DNA of 16,503 nt from JAGQLF01 sp964437465 (GCA_964437465.1 CAYTGI010000023.1:1-16503), one strand, 5' to 3'; positions 6,948 to 12,703 are shown, counted from the first letter of the stretch. Notes: generated from the letters alone by a model not told the origin. Numbers and translations are program-made.

Positions 6948-7327
6948 CTTACTTAAAACTAAAAGAAAAACTAACAAAATACAGATTAGAAAGAGGATGG
7001 AATGACCAAGCTCCTGTTGATCACATAAAATCAATAATTATTGAAGCTGCTGAATTACTTGAACATTTTCAATGGGATGAGACCTCAAGAATTGAAGGAG
7101 ACGAAAAGACTATTTCGAATAAAAATCTAGAAGAAATAAGAGATGAAATAGGAGATATAGGAGTTTATCTTTTTGCACTTTGCGATGTTCTTGAATGTGA
7201 TTTTGTAGATGTTGTAAATAATAAACTTAAGAAAGTTATAAAAAAATATCCTGCAGATAAGATTAAGAATAAATCTAGAGATGGTTTTTATATGAAAAGA
7301 AAAAAACAGTATCGTAAAAATAAATAG
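6944..7327 (+). CDS. MazG-superfamily nucleotide pyrophosphohydrolase (RS21-C6/dCTPase-like)
   Basis: Second predicted nucleotide pyrophosphohydrolase, 127 residues, of the RS21-C6 / small MazG type that hydrolyses dCTP and modified pyrimidine triphosphates in characterised members. Motif residues are Glu34 and Glu37 in IEAAELLEHFQW, and Glu68 and Asp71 in RDEIGDIGVYL. The KKYPADK end of the last core helix is typical. The tail is very basic (KRKKQYRKNK). It is translationally coupled to the first MazG gene by the ATGA overlap, so a mixed complex or a paired substrate range is possible. No clear terminator follows. Confidence 0.88.
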   Translation: MTYLKLKEKLTKYRLERGWNDQAPVDHIKSIIIEAAELLEHFQWDETSRIEGDEKTISNKNLEEIRDEIGDIGVYLFALCDVLECDFVDVVNNKLKKVIKKYPADKIKNKSRDGFYMKRKKQYRKNK

Positions 7328-7377
7328 ACTTTTATAGAACCAAAACTACAGATTTTAAATTTGTTGAAAAGTTTAGG

Positions 7378-7402
7378 AGCAGGTTTAAAACCTGCACCTG
7401 CT
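7378..7402. repeat. Nested inverted repeat after the MazG pair
   Basis: GCAGGTTT (7379-7386), A, AAACCTGC (7388-7395) is a perfect dyad. The first arm AGCAGGT (7378-7384) can pair instead with ACCTGCT (7396-7402). The two hairpins exclude each other. There is no T-tract, so it is a poor intrinsic terminator, though it may stabilise the mRNA end. The rest of 7328-7433 shows nothing else. Confidence 0.5.
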
Positions 7403-7421
7403 GTCAAACCTTCACAGTTTT

Positions 7422-7427
7422 TATAAG
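7422..7427 (+). promoter_or_regulatory. Possible -10 box for the structured element
   Basis: TATAAG, with a predicted start near 7434, exactly the first base of the 15-bp closing helix at 7434. A -35-like CTGTCA (7401-7406) is spaced a little too short (15 bp). Weak alone; the coincidence with the helix end is what makes it worth noting. Confidence 0.3.
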
Positions 7428-7433
7428 GAGAAA

Positions 7434-7795
7434 GAGATTTATACCCACTAAAGTAACATTAACAAACTTACGAGAAGTCGGGGTCTGGGGGACTTAGCAG
7501 TCAACCATGCGAGTAAGTTAGACTTGCTAAGACCCCAGGACTTTTTGTATACTTTTTGGTCACAAAAAGTATTATTAAACTTTTTCTTACCCCTGTACTT
7601 TTTATAACTAAAAAGTACTCCCAAAATAAATTCGGGACAGGCGCCAAGTTTTGGGAAGAATTTCAGCCTATCTCTCAGTTACTCTTTGAGGCACGCTTAA
7701 CAAGGAGAATTCTCCCCCTGCCTGCCGGCAGGTAGGCAAACCCCACATGTTACTATGACTTTATATTGCTAGTTGGGGAGGTGGGTATAAATCTC
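7434..7795 (+). ncRNA. Candidate structured RNA (or small inverted-repeat element) of unknown family
   Basis: About 362 nt without an ORF, bounded by a perfect 15-bp inverted repeat: GAGATTTATACCCAC (7434-7448) and GTGGGTATAAATCTC (7781-7795). A second long-range helix follows: TAAAGT/ACTTTA (7449-7454/7758-7763) and AACAT/ATGTT (7455-7459/7747-7751). Inside are a bulged stem of about 18 bp (7483-7502/7521-7541) whose loop (GTAAGTT, 7513-7519) complements AACTTAC (7465-7471), a pseudoknot. Two perfect A/T hairpins follow (7549-7572, 7595-7618), then CCCAAAA/TTTTGGG interleaved with AAATTC/GAATTT (7620-7663), a second possible pseudoknot. G/C runs stand out from the AT-rich surroundings. I found no RNase P, tmRNA, SRP or 6S signature. 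Strand is uncertain; plus is preferred for the -10 box. No target-site duplication is visible for a mobile element. Confidence 0.4.
7717..7736. repeat. GC-rich near-perfect palindrome
   Basis: CCTGCCTGCC (7717-7726) faces GGCAGGTAGG (7727-7736): a 10-bp dyad with one mismatch (T7733, a G.U wobble in RNA). At 15 G/C of 20 it contrasts sharply with the AT-rich genome. It sits inside the element at 7434-7795, next to GGAGAATTCTCC (7704-7715), another perfect palindrome. It resembles dispersed palindromic repeats; copy number cannot be judged from this window. Confidence 0.6.
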
Positions 7796-7813
7796 GTATT
7801 ATTTAGAGAAAAA

Positions 7814-8167
7814 TTATTGATAGCTAGTTATAAATTTACGTAATTCCTCAAGTCTAGTTTTACCGAAGTACTTCTTTTCTTCAATATAATCTTTTTGCAG
7901 CGATCTTGCAGAAGAAATTCCGATTTGAATAATATTTAGATTTAACTCCTTAATTAGCCTTGAAACATCTGAACCAATAAATTTATTACTCTGTAGGTTG
8001 TGATCAATAAAAACAAAATCTGCTTTAGTTATTAAAATTTCTCTTAACTCATCTTTAATTGATAAAAATTCTTCAAGAGAATAGAAAAAAACTAATTCAT
8101 AATCTCCACCAAAAATATCAGATAACCTTTTTCGAAAAAGTGGAGAATCCTCAAAAACTAAAATCAT
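7814..8167 (-). CDS. Stand-alone response-regulator receiver (REC) domain protein
   Basis: 117 residues that fit a single CheY-like receiver domain. The acidic pair is Glu6-Asp7 (ILVFEDSP), the phosphoacceptor is Asp55 (DFVFIDHNL), the switch Ser is Ser85 (QIGISSA) and the conserved Lys is probably Lys103 (KYFGKTRLEEL). There is no output domain and no histidine kinase in the window, so the partner is unknown. Its ATG overlaps the TGA of the upstream VOC gene (ATGA at 8164-8167), placing it last in a tig-VOC-REC operon. The family is divergent but the three key sites are all in place. Confidence 0.75.
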   Translation of the reverse strand: MILVFEDSPLFRKRLSDIFGGDYELVFFYSLEEFLSIKDELREILITKADFVFIDHNLQSNKFIGSDVSRLIKELNLNIIQIGISSARSLQKDYIEEKKYFGKTRLEELRKFITSYQ

Positions 8168-8532
8168 TTAGATTTTGTATAGAAGACAAGAATGTAATCA
8201 TCAGGATCCCTAAGTGCAAACTCACGATTACCCCATGGCCAATCTTTAGGTTCACTAGATGGTATAAACCCTTTATCAATAATTTCTTTATGTATTTTAT
8301 CAACATCTTCAACTTCTATATAAATATAGAAAGTTTTTGATGCATTTAAATCGATGCTGCTCTTTTCAAGCTCTGGAGCTGAAGCCTGAGTCATGAATTG
8401 AAGAGTTGTTTTTCCTGAATTAAAACTTAAATACGACTCCATCTCACTTTTAAGCTCAAATCCAAGATCAGAATAGAAGCTTTTTGTAACTTCTAAATCA
8501 GATATATACATTAGAATTGAGTCAAATTTCAT
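8164..8532 (-). CDS. VOC-fold (glyoxalase/bleomycin-resistance-like) protein
   Basis: 122 residues with the paired beta-alpha-beta-beta-beta modules of the vicinal oxygen chelate superfamily. The first is SILMYISDLEVTKSFYSDLGF, the second FYIYIEVEDVDKIHKEIIDKGF. It ends with the PWGNREFALRDPDDYILVFY signature typical of bleomycin-resistance-type members. The usual metal ligands are not evident: residue 8 is Met where glyoxalase-type proteins have His, and the last strand has no Glu at the end. A binding rather than enzymatic role is therefore likelier. It starts 6 bp after the tig stop and overlaps the receiver gene. The ligand is unknown. Confidence 0.82.
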   Translation of the reverse strand: MKFDSILMYISDLEVTKSFYSDLGFELKSEMESYLSFNSGKTTLQFMTQASAPELEKSSIDLNASKTFYIYIEVEDVDKIHKEIIDKGFIPSSEPKDWPWGNREFALRDPDDYILVFYTKSK

Positions 8533-8538
8533 AGTGTT

Positions 8539-9651
8539 TTAATCCTTTTTTTCTTTCTTTGTAGTTTTTTTCTTTTCTTTCCCAGCTACAATCTCCAAAA
8601 GCTTAGCTAGCCCTCTTTGCCTTGTAATCACACTTCTTACATATTCTCTTGCCTGGTCGGTTTTATATTGTTTCCTTACTTCAGGATCGGTAATTTTTTC
8701 TATTTCAAAATCAATATCTTCATCTGTAGCTACATCTTTATGTTCATTTGCAAGATTAATGAGAACTAGATCAATCGAGATTTTATCCACAGCTTGTTTC
8801 TTCCACTCTTCTCTTTTCTTTTCGATGTTAGAACCCTGAGTCTTTAGGTAAGTTTCTTGATCTAATTTAAGTTCATCAAGTCTTGAATTAAACTGATCTT
8901 CATACATCTTAATCTCATTATCAATGAACACATCTGGAATTTCAAACTTGCTTAATTTGATAGCCTCTTCAATTACCTGAGAAGTATATGCGTTATCTGC
9001 CTGTTCTTCCTTAGATTGAACTAATCTTTCTTTTACAGCTTTTCTCATCTTTGCAAGAGTATCTTCTTTCTTATATCCAAGCTCTTTGATGAGCTTATCG
9101 TTTAATTCAAAATCTTCAATAGGGGTTTCTTCATCTTTCTTACTATTTTTCTTTTTAGATTCAGTAACTTTTGTAAGTTCCTTAATTTTCTGTGGAGGAA
9201 CGCTAGATCTTACAATACTTTTTATAACTGAATCGATCTCATCCTCTTTTACTTCCTCAACATCTCTTTTGACCTTAATTTTTGAAAAATCTCCTAGCTT
9301 GACCTCGGGATAGTTAACAAAACTAAATGTAAATACAATTCCATCTTTCTCATTAATTTTCTTTAAATCATATTCAGGTGCATGAACTGGCCTATCTTTT
9401 TGTGTTTGCATTATCTCATAAGCTACAATCGGTAGTAATCTTCCAATACTTTCTGTTATTAATTTAGTACCAAGCTTCTGCTCAATTTTTTCTCTTGGAG
9501 CTTTTCCTGGTCTAAATCCGTCAAGCTTAATAGTCTTTGACATCTCAGAATATACTTCTTCTTTGAAAGGGTTTATTTCCTCATATTCTACCTCTACCTC
9601 ATATTCAACTTTATCTTTATCTCTTTTGGTCTCCTTAAAATTGTATTTCAT
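8539..9651 (-). CDS. tig: Trigger factor, apparently without the PPIase domain
   Basis: Ribosome-bound chaperone that shields nascent chains at the exit tunnel. The ribosome-docking signature GFRPGKAP is at residues 45-52 of an N-terminal domain of about 120 residues. At 370 residues it is shorter than the usual 430 or so. After VPPQKIKELTK (151-161) there is a charged, Lys-rich linker (about 165-185), then directly the C-terminal helical domain. The FKBP-type isomerase domain (about 90 residues) therefore seems absent. The C-terminus is a Lys-rich tail (KEKKKTTKKEKKD). It has its own promoter and heads an operon with the VOC and receiver genes. The start ATG has no Shine-Dalgarno sequence. 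Confidence 0.92.
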   Translation of the reverse strand: MKYNFKETKRDKDKVEYEVEVEYEEINPFKEEVYSEMSKTIKLDGFRPGKAPREKIEQKLGTKLITESIGRLLPIVAYEIMQTQKDRPVHAPEYDLKKINEKDGIVFTFSFVNYPEVKLGDFSKIKVKRDVEEVKEDEIDSVIKSIVRSSVPPQKIKELTKVTESKKKNSKKDEETPIEDFELNDKLIKELGYKKEDTLAKMRKAVKERLVQSKEEQADNAYTSQVIEEAIKLSKFEIPDVFIDNEIKMYEDQFNSRLDELKLDQETYLKTQGSNIEKKREEWKKQAVDKISIDLVLINLANEHKDVATDEDIDFEIEKITDPEVRKQYKTDQAREYVRSVITRQRGLAKLLEIVAGKEKKKTTKKEKKD

Positions 9652-9674
9652 AAATGCTTATAACAAAAAATTTA

Positions 9675-9688
9675 ACACGCGTACGTGT
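9675..9688. promoter_or_regulatory. Palindrome at the tig transcription start
   Basis: ACACG (9675-9679), CGTA, CGTGT (9684-9688): a short perfect dyad lying just downstream of the tig -10 box, across the predicted start. The position suits a repressor site or a small 5' hairpin. It is not CIRCE (no TTAGCACTC/GAGTGCTAA). No regulator can be assigned. Confidence 0.35.
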
Positions 9689-9689
9689 A

Positions 9690-9695
9690 ATTATA
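9690..9695 (-). promoter_or_regulatory. -10 box of the tig operon
   Basis: TATAAT on the minus strand, 38 bp upstream of the tig ATG, with a predicted start near 9683 and a leader of about 32 nt. No clear -35 at 17 bp. It is the only good -10 in the 89-bp gap between tig and the acidic-protein gene. Confidence 0.5.
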
Positions 9696-9740
9696 TCGCA
9701 CTTTGAAATATAATTGAATGGAAAAGCCTATCTATAAAGA

Positions 9741-10043
9741 TTAATCATAATATCCTGAAGCATTATCAGAATCGTAATCTTCACTCTCAAGATATGGATC
9801 TGAATCATCAAAGACATCCACATCATCAATCCATACATCATCATCTTCTTCTTCAGCTGGTTTTAACGAAGCTTTTTGTTTTAAAATTTGTTTATCTTCC
9901 TCCTCATCATCATCTCCACCATCACTTACAACAATATCACCCATAGTGTAAGCAGTATCATCCTCAACTTGATCCTCTTCTCCAATAGTATCAGGTTCTT
10001 CTACATCTAAATCATCATCGTTATCTCTATCTTTTTTAGCCAT
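9741..10043 (-). CDS. Very acidic low-complexity protein of unknown function
   Basis: 100 residues with 42 Asp/Glu against 7 Lys/Arg, a net charge near -35. Acidic runs (DNDDDLDVEE, DGGDDDEEED, EEEDDDVWIDD) flank one short basic patch (KQILKQKASLK, 51-61), and the C-terminus is rich in Tyr, Asp and Ser. It is probably disordered. No family is recognised. The acidic tail recalls the RNA polymerase delta subunit or nucleic-acid mimics, but there is no folded domain to support either. It has its own well-formed promoter, lies between the glycosyltransferase gene and tig, and its ATG lacks a Shine-Dalgarno sequence. The strong promoter and biased but in-frame composition argue that it is real. 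Confidence 0.7.
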   Translation of the reverse strand: MAKKDRDNDDDLDVEEPDTIGEEDQVEDDTAYTMGDIVVSDGGDDDEEEDKQILKQKASLKPAEEEDDDVWIDDVDVFDDSDPYLESEDYDSDNASGYYD

Positions 10044-10064
10044 TTTTATCTAAATAATTAATCG

Positions 10065-10093
10065 AAAATAACTTAAAAACAAACTTATGTCAA
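10065..10093 (-). promoter_or_regulatory. Sigma-70-type promoter of the acidic-protein gene
   Basis: On the minus strand: consensus -35 TTGACA (10093-10088), a 17-bp spacer, and TATTTT (10070-10065). Predicted start near 10058, about 15 nt before the ATG at 10043. It begins 7 bp after the glycosyltransferase stop. It is one of the two best -35/-10 pairs in the window. Confidence 0.65.
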
Positions 10094-10099
10094 TACGAG

Positions 10100-11185
10100 C
10101 TAGAAGGTAGAATACATCGCTTTTATGTTTTCTGCAACCTTTTCCCAAGAGTATTTGTCTAAAACCTCCCTTTTTTTCTCTAAAGTGGTAACTATGGCTT
10201 TCTCTAAAGCTAAAGCAATATCTTCGGGTCGTTCTATTTTTACAAAAAAAGCATTTCCTTCCATTGATTCCCTAAAAACTGCTATATCTGACATTACTGT
10301 TGGAACATTTTGGGAATAAGCTTCAATTGCGGGAAGTCCAAAGCCTTCAGCAAAACTACAAAATAGTAAAGCTTTTGCTCTTGAGTAAATAACTGGCAAG
10401 TGCTCTTCTGGTACATAATCTAAAAACATCACATCATTTTCTAAGTTTAAGTCTTTCACCAAATTGAATACAGAGTCATACATCCATCCTTTTTTTCCAA
10501 CAATGAGATATTTATATTCTGGATTTTTTTTCTTAAAGTACGAAAACCCTCTAATCATACCTAAATGATTTTTCCTTGGCTGTATTGTACCAACAGATAA
10601 AATGTATTTCTCTGGTAAGTTATATATAGCTTCAACCTTTTTTATTAAATCATTTTCTACCTTTCGTTTTGTCCATTCATGCAAACCAATGCCTATTGTC
10701 CTTGTCTTGGATTCTACTTTGGGGAAGATGTTAATGAACTCTTTTCTTGTAGTGTGTGAAATTGTACCAATTAGATTGGCTCTTTTTGCAACTATTTTAA
10801 GTTGTTTTTTAAATGATGTAACTGCTTCTTTTGGCCAGAATCTTGGGTTAGTTAATGGAATAATGTCATGCATAACCTGTATTGTCCTAGGAAACCAAAA
10901 ATTAAACATAAAATTAGATGGAGAGATCAGAATGTCTACTTTATGTCTTCTCAAAAATAACGATGCCCTTATAATCCATAAAAAATTAACTCTTTCTCTA
11001 TTAAAAATTTGAATTTTAACTTTACTACTCTCTTCAAAATCCCTTAAATATTCGCTACTGTTGGAAAAGAGAAGAAATTCATTTTCCTTATCTATCTTAA
11101 TTAGCGCATTTGTTAATTCATGGGTATAATACTCTATTCCAGTCTTCTCAGGAGCTGGTTGTGATAAGTCAATAGCTATTTTCAT
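10100..11185 (-). CDS. Glycosyltransferase, GT4 family (group 1)
   Basis: GT-B fold retaining glycosyltransferase that transfers a sugar from a nucleotide-sugar donor, probably for cell-envelope glycan synthesis; the sugar and acceptor are unknown. Numbered from the ATG at 11185 (361 residues): the N-terminal acceptor half begins MKIAIDLSQPAPEKTGIEYYT, with the Gly-Ile loop usual for GT4. The donor half carries LSVGTIQPRKNHLGMI (about 196-211) and the EX7E motif Glu280...Glu288 (EGFGLPAIE), followed by VPTVMSD. The frame extends 12 bp further to a TTG at 11197, but the ATG gives the standard N-terminus. That ATG is one base from the divergent recF ATG. Confidence 0.93.
   Translation of the reverse strand: MKIAIDLSQPAPEKTGIEYYTHELTNALIKIDKENEFLLFSNSSEYLRDFEESSKVKIQIFNRERVNFLWIIRASLFLRRHKVDILISPSNFMFNFWFPRTIQVMHDIIPLTNPRFWPKEAVTSFKKQLKIVAKRANLIGTISHTTRKEFINIFPKVESKTRTIGIGLHEWTKRKVENDLIKKVEAIYNLPEKYILSVGTIQPRKNHLGMIRGFSYFKKKNPEYKYLIVGKKGWMYDSVFNLVKDLNLENDVMFLDYVPEEHLPVIYSRAKALLFCSFAEGFGLPAIEAYSQNVPTVMSDIAVFRESMEGNAFFVKIERPEDIALALEKAIVTTLEKKREVLDKYSWEKVAENIKAMYSTF
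11125..11130 (+). promoter_or_regulatory. Probable -10 box for recF, inside the glycosyltransferase gene
   Basis: TATAAT on the plus strand, 57 bp upstream of the recF ATG and within glycosyltransferase codons about 19-21. Predicted start near 11137, giving a 50-nt leader. No clear -35. There is no other space for a promoter, since the two start codons are one base apart. Confidence 0.4.
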
Positions 11186-11186
11186 A

Positions 11187-12278
11187 ATGTTAAACAATAT
11201 TACCCTATATAATTATAGAAATATAGATAAATCAGCGATAAGCCTGACTGAACAAGCAAATATACTAATTGCTCCAAATGGATATGGTAAAACTAATCTC
11301 ATAGAATCAATTTATTATTCTATCTTTCGAAACTCATTCAGACCTCTGCACTCTTATGAAGAATTGATGGGAAAAGAGAGTGATTTCACTAAAATCGAAC
11401 TTGAGTGGTTTAACAATGATTTAATAACAACAATTTCTAATAAAGATAGATTATCTAGAAAAACAGTTCTAAACAATAAAAAGGCATTAAAAAGAAGTAT
11501 ACTTGAAAAGTTTCCACTCATACTATTCGCACCCCACTCTGTTGACCTTGTAAACGGTGAACCAAAAATTAGGAGAGATGATTTTGATTCATTTATACAG
11601 TTAGTAAAACCAGGCTTCTTAAATCAATTGAACGAATATAATACCGTTTTAAGAAATCGAAATGCACTACTTAAAGCTTTGAGGGAGGGGTTTTCATCTA
11701 AAAAGGAATTATATTTCTGGACTGAGAAACTAGTAAAACTATCAAGCGAAATATCTAGGATTAGACAGGACTATATTAACAAAGTCAACGAGATAGTTCC
11801 TAGACTCTCTCAGGAAATGTATCACGATATAGACAATTTAAAGATAAATTACATACCAAATGTAAACAATGAAGGTTTTAATAACTTTACTGAAGCCTAC
11901 TCAACTAAGTTCATCGAAAATGAAGAAAAGGAGATAGTTGTAGGAAAAACTCTATATGGATCACATAAAGATGATTATGAATTTAGTTTCAGAATCAATA
12001 ACAGTACTATGAATCTTAAGTTTCATGGTTCAAGAGGCCAGCAAAGAATAGGGAGTTTTTTATTCAAGATGGGACAGTTGCAGATATTAGAGGAAACTAA
12101 TGATGTTCCAGTATTATTATTGCTTGATGACATTATGTCAGAATTGGATAATATACATAGAGAAAATATTGCAGCATTTCTTCTTAATAAAAAAAATCAA
12201 CTCCTTTTGACTGGAGCTGATAAAAACGAAATTCCTAATCTAATTCTTAAAAAATCAAAGGTTATAAAGCTAAAATAG
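11187..12278 (+). CDS. recF: DNA replication and repair protein RecF
   Basis: ABC-type/SMC-like ATPase that, with RecO and RecR, loads RecA at single-strand gaps. Its 363 residues match the family length. The N-terminus (ITLYNYRNIDKSAISL) is the classic RecF opening. The Walker A motif APNGYGKT (29-36) has Ala in place of the first Gly. The ABC signature is SRGQQR (282-287), Walker B is VLLLLDDIMSELD (309-321) and the D-loop is SELD. The HKDDYEF stretch (260-266) is also RecF-typical. It is not next to dnaN or gyrB here. The stop overlaps the convergent zinc-ribbon gene by 9 bp. Confidence 0.95.
   Translation: MLNNITLYNYRNIDKSAISLTEQANILIAPNGYGKTNLIESIYYSIFRNSFRPLHSYEELMGKESDFTKIELEWFNNDLITTISNKDRLSRKTVLNNKKALKRSILEKFPLILFAPHSVDLVNGEPKIRRDDFDSFIQLVKPGFLNQLNEYNTVLRNRNALLKALREGFSSKKELYFWTEKLVKLSSEISRIRQDYINKVNEIVPRLSQEMYHDIDNLKINYIPNVNNEGFNNFTEAYSTKFIENEEKEIVVGKTLYGSHKDDYEFSFRINNSTMNLKFHGSRGQQRIGSFLFKMGQLQILEETNDVPVLLLLDDIMSELDNIHRENIAAFLLNKKNQLLLTGADKNEIPNLILKKSKVIKLK
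11212..11217 (-). promoter_or_regulatory. Probable -10 box for the glycosyltransferase, inside recF
   Basis: TATAAT on the minus strand (11217 down to 11212), within recF codons about 9-11. Predicted start near 11205, about 20 nt before the ATG at 11185. No clear -35. With the recF box at 11125 it predicts two transcripts complementary over roughly 11137-11205. Confidence 0.4.
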
Positions 12279-12635
12279 CTTGTTAAAATCATCAATGTTA
12301 TTTACCTTCTTTAGAGCATCAAATACGTCTAAAATCTCATTTGAGCCGATCTCAGGTACGTTTGAAAACTTGTTAATCTCCTGAACAGTTATTTCAGACT
12401 TAAATTCTGCTCTCTTTGCTGCTACCATACCTTCTGCAGGACTATTTACATGAATCATGTATGAATTACCACAGTTTTTACAATTCAATTTACAAACAGC
12501 CTTTGAGTTAGAGTTAAATACAATCTCTAAATCTGAAGGATCATGTCGATTACCACACTTATCACAGAAATGAGGCATCACTTGAGAAATCTGCTGCATT
12601 AGGTTTTGAGGATTTGATGAACTGTTTTCGTACAT
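12270..12635 (-). CDS. Small zinc-ribbon protein of unknown function
   Basis: 121 residues, family not recognised. The N-terminal third holds a likely treble-clef or zinc-ribbon site: Cys24 and Cys27 (FCDKCGNRHD) with Cys52 and Cys55 (CKNCGNSY), and an extra Cys48. The remainder is probably helical (EFKSEITVQEINKF and EILDVFDALKKV). There are no membrane segments. A nucleic-acid or protein-binding role is possible but not shown. It has its own well-formed promoter. Its TAG stop lies inside the recF 3' end (9-bp overlap, tail to tail). Confidence 0.8.
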   Translation of the reverse strand: MYENSSSNPQNLMQQISQVMPHFCDKCGNRHDPSDLEIVFNSNSKAVCKLNCKNCGNSYMIHVNSPAEGMVAAKRAEFKSEITVQEINKFSNVPEIGSNEILDVFDALKKVNNIDDFNKLF

Positions 12636-12640
12636 TTTAT

Positions 12641-12655
12641 CTAATTAATAATTAG
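12641..12655. promoter_or_regulatory. Palindrome at the transcription start of the zinc-ribbon gene
   Basis: CTAATTA (12641-12647), A, TAATTAG (12649-12655): a perfect 7-bp dyad between the predicted start (about 12656) and the ATG at 12635. It could be an operator. It is AT-only apart from the ends, so chance is a real alternative. Confidence 0.3.
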
Positions 12656-12662
12656 CAAAATA

Positions 12663-12691
12663 AGTATAACACTGCTAAATCCCTCTAACAA
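12663..12691 (-). promoter_or_regulatory. Promoter of the zinc-ribbon gene
   Basis: On the minus strand: -35 TTGTTA (12691-12686), a 17-bp spacer ending in TGT, and -10 TATACT (12668-12663), i.e. an extended -10 with a matched -35. Predicted start near 12656. It lies in the 68-bp gap after the YraN-type gene. Confidence 0.65.
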
Positions 12692-12703
12692 TAAAATTCA
12701 CAT

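Noticed and set aside
7434..7795. RNase P RNA, tmRNA, SRP RNA or 6S RNA
   Set aside because: Checked both strands by eye: no GAGGAAAGTCC-type core of RNase P, no tRNA-like T-arm or CCA end of tmRNA, no SRP GGAAGGAAGC-type loop, and not a simple 6S rod.
7434..7795. Retron msr-msd RNA, suggested by the complementary ends
   Set aside because: No reverse transcriptase gene is present anywhere in the window.
7434..7795. Clear transposon insertion
   Set aside because: The 15-bp ends look like terminal repeats, but the flanking bases (AAA before, GTA after) give no direct target duplication and there is no transposase. Kept only as an alternative.
8059..8340. Plus-strand 93-residue frame
   Set aside because: Antisense shadow of the receiver and VOC genes; AT-driven composition, no promoter, no family.
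10602..11012. Plus-strand 136-residue frame
   Set aside because: Antisense to the glycosyltransferase, whose motifs are intact; the translated sequence has no coherent domain.
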